From: JALEVB01 sp022768265
GTDB lineage: Bacteria; Bacillota_I; Bacilli_A; Erysipelotrichales; Erysipelotrichaceae
Length of the DNA: 18,597 bases
Direction: 5' to 3'
NCBI GenBank assembly: GCA_034168985.1
Contig: JAXFJE010000034.1
Span: 1-18,597, forward strand
A program made the position numbers and the translations under genes. The notes under the pieces are model-generated. The model saw only the letters and a list, made by a program, of their open reading frames with translations, searched no databases and had not been told where the DNA came from. This document shows, one piece after another, positions 15,005 through 18,597 of this stretch (position 1 is its first letter; every line of letters begins with the position of its first letter).

Positions 15005-16240
15005 CTATGCGTTATTTTCTGCTTTTGCTTCGTTTTCTAACTCAATTGCTTCTTGTTTTTTAAAGAATGGACGATAGATCAAATAAGCAATGACAATTTC
15101 GATTAATGACCAAACAAAGGCCATAATGCTACCATTCGTACTTAAGAATGCTGCAATTGGTCCAGGCATCGTCCATGGCACTGCTACACATACTTTACCA
15201 ATGATACCAAAATACATCAATAAGTAAGTTAATGATCCATTAATCAACATAACTAAGATAAAAGGAATGGCCATCAAAGGATTCATCACGATCGGAAAAC
15301 CAAACATGACAGGTTCATTGATATTGAATAATCCAGGAAGGATCGCTAATTTACCCAATTGATTGTAACGTTTTGCTTTTGATCTTAGCATCAACAATAC
15401 TAAAGCCAAGGTTGCTCCGGTACCTCCGATATTAACGAATATAGCGGTAAAACCATCAGCCATGACATTTGGAATAGGTTGCCCTGCTTGTAATGCTTCA
15501 ACATTTCCTGATAACAAAGATAAGAAAATTGGTAAGGTAACAGCTTCAAGCATCAAATCTCCATGAATACCCAATGTCCATAAGAAAGAAATCAAGAATA
15601 GATATAATAATGCTCCTGGGAAACTAGCGATACCACTAACTAGTGGCGCCAGCAATGATGAGATCAAAGTATTGATATCAATTCCACAAACGATACGTAC
15701 AAACCATACTACCAACACAGCAACCAAACCTGGGATCAAACAAACAAAAGAATTCATTACTGCTGGTGGAACACCATCAGGTAACTTGATAACGATATGT
15801 TTTTTAACAAAGAAAGAATAAATCAAAGTAACGACAATGGCTACAACGATTGCTGTAAACATTCCTGAAGCATCAAAGGTAGCAGTATTAATTGCAATTT
15901 CCCCATCAAGGGTAGCTAATAAGAAAGTAACAACGCTCAATGCAGCATTGCTTATTGGATCAACCCCAAATTGAACACCAAGGTTATAACCAACACCTAT
16001 AGCTGCAAGTAACCCTAAAACCCCAAAAGTTACATTTACAACAGAATCAAAATACATAGCGTATTGACCAATGAATTCTAACCATGGATCAATAGGTATA
16101 TTTGAAATAACTAAAAATATACTACCAATTACTGTTAAGGGAATGATCAGTGCCAAACCATCTCTAATTCCCACTAATACCCTATTTTGTGCTAATTCAT
16201 AAAGAAATGGCATTAATTTATCTTCTAAAAAGTTTTTCAT
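15005..16240 (-). CDS. PTS EIIC component, Lac family (second copy)
   Basis: This 411-residue multi-helix permease subunit shares with the EIIC at 2698-3933 the LVGIRDGLA, GVGYNLG, LGIHG and INEPVMFGFPIVMNP segments and identical length. The two are clear paralogues. It lies 22 bp after the GH4 gene with SD AGGAGA, so imported and phosphorylated beta-glycosides or disaccharides would feed directly to GH4 and MupG. EIIA and EIIB are not in the window and must be supplied in trans. The charged C-terminus (KKQEAIELENEAKAENNA) is cytoplasmic. The substrate could be cellobiose- or chitobiose-like or a peptidoglycan disaccharide; the neighbouring amino-sugar enzymes favour the latter kinds. Confidence 0.92.
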   Translation of the reverse strand: MKNFLEDKLMPFLYELAQNRVLVGIRDGLALIIPLTVIGSIFLVISNIPIDPWLEFIGQYAMYFDSVVNVTFGVLGLLAAIGVGYNLGVQFGVDPISNAALSVVTFLLATLDGEIAINTATFDASGMFTAIVVAIVVTLIYSFFVKKHIVIKLPDGVPPAVMNSFVCLIPGLVAVLVVWFVRIVCGIDINTLISSLLAPLVSGIASFPGALLYLFLISFLWTLGIHGDLMLEAVTLPIFLSLLSGNVEALQAGQPIPNVMADGFTAIFVNIGGTGATLALVLLMLRSKAKRYNQLGKLAILPGLFNINEPVMFGFPIVMNPLMAIPFILVMLINGSLTYLLMYFGIIGKVCVAVPWTMPGPIAAFLSTNGSIMAFVWSLIEIVIAYLIYRPFFKKQEAIELENEAKAENNA

Positions 16241-16262
16241 ATCCTTCTCCTATATTTTTATC

Positions 16263-17576
16263 TCATTCATAAAATTTTGGCAAATATGCTTTATTTTTTT
16301 CTAACATCTCATCTAAAAGCTTTTTAGCTAAAACATCATCAGCAATTAATGGATTAATGGTCATTGCCACTAACATCTTGCCATAATCACCATCAACAGC
16401 TGCATCGATAACTAAGCGTTCGATTGATTTTAAGGTTTGAATGATTCCCCTTGCTTCCACCGGGATCCTTCCAGCTGTAATTGGAATGGGTCCATGATTG
16501 GTTATCACACAATTAATTTCTGCAACCTCATCTGGTTCTAAGCCAATTACCGCTCCATTATTTGGAACATTCACAGTTTGAATATCTTTTGTATCATTAT
16601 AGATCGAATCAATCAATTGACACGCTGCTTCACTATAACGCGAACCTCCACGTTTGCTCAAAGCTTCTGGCTTATGATCTAGATTAGGATCTTTATATAG
16701 TTCGAACAATCCTTCTTCGATCTTATTAACAACTTCTCCTCTAACACCATGCTCATCATATTGTTTTTGCTCATGTTCAAGCATCTCTTTACGCTTAAAG
16801 TAATATCTTAAATAATCATTAGGAATCAATTTAAGTGTTCTTAAGAATTCAGGAACCCATGGGATATCATCGATATTTTGTACCAGATTGCCCATACCTA
16901 AGAATTTATCAATTGCTTCTTCTGTAACATCCTTGCCTTGACAATACACTTGTTTGATAAAATCCATATGATTTAAGCCAACATATTCTAAATATATATC
17001 TTTTGGCTCAACATCAAATAATTTAGCAATATCATGTTGAAAATTAATGGGGATATTGCACAAACCAACTGCCTTACGATAGGTCGTTTTTCGATAGATT
17101 GCTTCTGTCATCATCCCTGATGGATTAGCAAAGTTTATCAACCATGCTTCAGGACATAGCTCTTGAATATCCTTAACGATATCTAGGATAACTGGAATCG
17201 AGCGAAGACCTTTAAACATTCCTCCAGCTCCATTGGTTTCTTGGCCAATGCATCCTTCACTAATTGGAATACGCTCATCGTTGATCCTAGCTTGCATCTG
17301 GCCGATCCTAAATTGTGTCGTTACAAAATCTGCATCTTTTAAAGCTTCGCGTCTATCTAATGTAGCATGGATCGTAATATCAACGCCGGCTTTTTTTACC
17401 ATCCTTCTGGCCATTGCAGCAACGATATCTTGTTTTTCTTTTCCCGCAGGAACATCAACTAGCCAAATTTCTTTTACCGGTAATTCATGATGTCTAATTA
17501 TAAAACCATCAATTAATTCTGGAGTATAACTACTTCCTCCACCAATCGTAACGATCTTTAATCCTTTCTTTTTCAT
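16263..17576 (-). CDS. GH4 family 6-phospho-glycosidase (6-phospho-beta-glucosidase type)
   Basis: This 437-residue NAD- and metal-dependent glycosidase shows VTIGGGSSYTPELIDG (9-24), the NAD-binding loop, followed by QETNGAGGMFKGLRSIPV (112-129), NFANPSG (148-154), GLCNIP (171-176) with metal ligand C173, and GLNHMD (200-205) with metal ligand H203. These are typical of GH4 6-phospho-beta-glucosidases (LicH/CelF/BglT), which use an oxidation-elimination mechanism. It is the first gene of the right-hand operon and probably cleaves the phospho-disaccharide brought in by the adjacent EIIC. The start at 17576 follows GGAGGT. An in-frame ATG at 17648 would add 24 poorly conserved residues across the promoter region. 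Exact sugar specificity cannot be read. Confidence 0.92.
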   Translation of the reverse strand: MKKKGLKIVTIGGGSSYTPELIDGFIIRHHELPVKEIWLVDVPAGKEKQDIVAAMARRMVKKAGVDITIHATLDRREALKDADFVTTQFRIGQMQARINDERIPISEGCIGQETNGAGGMFKGLRSIPVILDIVKDIQELCPEAWLINFANPSGMMTEAIYRKTTYRKAVGLCNIPINFQHDIAKLFDVEPKDIYLEYVGLNHMDFIKQVYCQGKDVTEEAIDKFLGMGNLVQNIDDIPWVPEFLRTLKLIPNDYLRYYFKRKEMLEHEQKQYDEHGVRGEVVNKIEEGLFELYKDPNLDHKPEALSKRGGSRYSEAACQLIDSIYNDTKDIQTVNVPNNGAVIGLEPDEVAEINCVITNHGPIPITAGRIPVEARGIIQTLKSIERLVIDAAVDGDYGKMLVAMTINPLIADDVLAKKLLDEMLEKNKAYLPKFYE

Positions 17577-17640
17577 GTAAGTATTACCTCCATCTTTAAA
17601 ATACCACATTATGTATGCGTTTTCATTACTTCGAGCCCTT

Positions 17641-17667
17641 CTTGTCACAAGTAACGCAAATAGTTAC
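17641..17667. promoter_or_regulatory. Inverted repeats in the rpiR-GH4 divergent region (candidate operator)
   Basis: CTTGTCACAAG (17641-17651) is a perfect palindrome about a central C. Directly adjoining it, GTAAC (17651-17655) and GTTAC (17663-17667) form an inverted repeat with a 7-base spacer. They sit midway between the two divergent genes, where an RpiR dimer or tetramer would bind. The assignment rests on position and symmetry only. Confidence 0.45.
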
Positions 17668-17677
17668 AATTTTCTTA

Positions 17678-17686
17678 TGATATAAT
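17678..17686 (+). promoter_or_regulatory. Extended -10 promoter of the RpiR gene
   Basis: TGATATAAT combines a TG extension with a consensus -10 box (TATAAT, 17681-17686). No good -35 is present at 16-18 bases, which is usual for extended -10 promoters. The ATG follows 17 bases after the box, so the leader is short. Confidence 0.62.
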
Positions 17687-17703
17687 ATGATTGAGGAAAA
17701 AAT

Positions 17704-18507
17704 ATGGAACCATTTAATAAACTATCAAATCTAAGCACTGTTGAACTACATATCTACAATTATGTGATCTCAAATGTAAAAAAAGTATGTACGATGTCTA
17801 TTCATGACCTTGCAGATGTAACCAATACATCTACTGCAAGCATTTTACGTTTATGTAAGAAATATGGTTGTAGTGGTTTTAGTGAATTTAAGATGAATCT
17901 AAAACATGATCTACAAAAAGAGGCTTTCAGTTTTCAACCTCAATTAGGAAATAATCTTCATGATATCAATAAATTTTTCAATGAAACCGTCATATCCCCT
18001 GAATTCAAAAAAGCCATCGATGATGCCGCCAACATTATCGCAAATAAAGATTTGATATTATTTATTGGTTTAGGTTCATCAAATGTCATGGCAGAATATG
18101 GTGCTTTATATTTTAGCTATCTATTTAAGCTAACATTTAGGGTAGAAGACATTACAGAATATCCTATCGAAACCTTCAGCAAGAACCTAACAAAATTCTC
18201 TTGCATGATTGCCTGTTCGGTATCGGGAGAAACTAGTGAAGTAGTAGAATATGTAAAGAATCGCTATACCCAAGGCATGAATTTGATTGCTATAACTGCC
18301 AATGAAAATTCTGTTCTTGCTTCCTTAGCAGATGTTGCAATCAGTTATTCACTGCCTGTTTCTGGTAACATGCTATCAAATACTACTTCCCAAATACCTG
18401 TTTGTTATATCATTGAACTACTAGCTCAAAAAGTCCAAATGTTAATTACTCAAAAAAACGACTATTTAAATTTGGTGTGGGAAATCAAATTCTTTAAAAT
18501 AACTTAG
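17704..18507 (+). CDS. RpiR/MurR-family transcriptional regulator
   Basis: This is a 267-residue regulator. The N-terminal HTH (about 1-75) includes SIHDLADVTNTSTASILRLC and the KKYGCSGFSEFK segment that marks the RpiR family. A SIS effector domain (about 100-240) contains LFIGLGSSNVMAEYGA and ACSVSGETSEVVEYVK. SIS domains in this family bind phosphosugars; MurR binds MurNAc-6-phosphate. It is divergent from the GH4-EIIC-kinase-MupG operon, so it most likely controls that operon in response to a phosphosugar made by it. SD GAGGAAAA lies close before the ATG. Activator or repressor cannot be told from the sequence. Confidence 0.9.
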   Translation: MEPFNKLSNLSTVELHIYNYVISNVKKVCTMSIHDLADVTNTSTASILRLCKKYGCSGFSEFKMNLKHDLQKEAFSFQPQLGNNLHDINKFFNETVISPEFKKAIDDAANIIANKDLILFIGLGSSNVMAEYGALYFSYLFKLTFRVEDITEYPIETFSKNLTKFSCMIACSVSGETSEVVEYVKNRYTQGMNLIAITANENSVLASLADVAISYSLPVSGNMLSNTTSQIPVCYIIELLAQKVQMLITQKNDYLNLVWEIKFFKIT

Positions 18508-18539
18508 GGCATAACTATTTTCAAATAATTATGCCCTTT
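18506..18539 (+). terminator. Terminator of the RpiR gene
   Basis: AGGGCATAA (18506-18514) pairs with TTATGCCCT (18529-18537). Inner bases extend the stem to about 15 pairs with one mismatch and a very small loop. The tail is only TTA-ATCATT, so the hairpin is strong but the T-run is short. The left arm overlaps the stop codon. Confidence 0.7.
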
Positions 18540-18597
18540 AATCATTATTGGGGTGATTTCTTGTCCTAATTGTATTATTGTTAATTTAAGAAAGAAA
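18540..18597. other. Right edge, 58 bases without an assignable gene
   Basis: A short plus-strand frame from GTG at 18553 stays open to the edge, and a minus-strand frame reading through the RpiR hairpin is also open. Neither shows a recognisable motif or a clear ribosome binding site at this length. Nothing can be called here. Confidence 0.3.

Noticed and set aside
17577..17648. 24-residue N-terminal extension of the GH4 enzyme
   Set aside because: The extension is low in family resemblance, crosses the regulatory inverted repeats, and the ATG at 17576 has GGAGGT placed correctly.
18510..18597. Minus-strand open frame entering from the right edge
   Set aside because: About 30 codons stay open but read through the RpiR terminator stem and show no recognisable motif. 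There is too little sequence to call a gene.

Overview
The window looks like part of a gut-type, low-GC Bacillota chromosome. Intergenic regions are very AT-rich, Shine-Dalgarno sites are strong (AGGAGG-like), and PTS sugar operons are packed tightly under GntR and RpiR regulators. TGA is used as a stop codon, so a Mollicutes-type code is excluded. An Erysipelotrichia/Coprobacillaceae-like host would fit, but that is only an impression. No rRNA, tRNA, CRISPR array, insertion sequence or phage gene was seen.

Left part (1-4053): the 5' end of a chromate-transporter gene runs off the left edge. Next is a GntR/UTRA regulator on the plus strand, convergent with a two-gene minus-strand operon. That operon encodes a Lac-family PTS EIIC and a gamma-glutamyltransferase-fold Ntn hydrolase. 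A 15-base motif is shared between the regulator's own promoter region and the EIIC promoter, where it lies between the -35 and -10 boxes. The regulator therefore probably controls both.

Middle-left (4022-8720): a complete mannose-family PTS (EIIA, EIIB, EIIC, EIID) followed by a double-SIS protein resembling fructoselysine/glucoselysine-6-phosphate deglycases. A divergent GntR/HutC-type regulator sits upstream. The intergenic region holds two good promoters and three copies of a GTATATAC-centred palindrome, so the control circuit is readable from sequence. The likely role is import, phosphorylation and deglycation of an Amadori-type sugar amine or a related amino sugar.

Centre (8703-10672): a two-gene unit, RloA-like ABC/AAA ATPase plus RloB-like protein, with its own promoter and bounded by hairpins. 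This is the architecture of AbiL/RloAB-type anti-phage systems and reads as a defence cassette between metabolic operons.

Right part (10677-18537): an RpiR regulator is divergent from a minus-strand operon. In transcription order the operon encodes a GH4 6-phospho-glycosidase, a Lac-family EIIC, an intra-operon hairpin, a BadF/BadG-type N-acetylhexosamine kinase, a two-domain sugar nucleotidyltransferase/left-handed beta-helix protein, a MupG-family (GH170, formerly DUF871) 6-phospho-muramidase, and a UPF0309-type SIS protein. The set suggests catabolism or recycling of a phosphorylated amino-sugar disaccharide such as MurNAc-GlcNAc from peptidoglycan. It has no MurQ etherase and adds a GlmU-like enzyme, which makes it the most unusual metabolic locus here.
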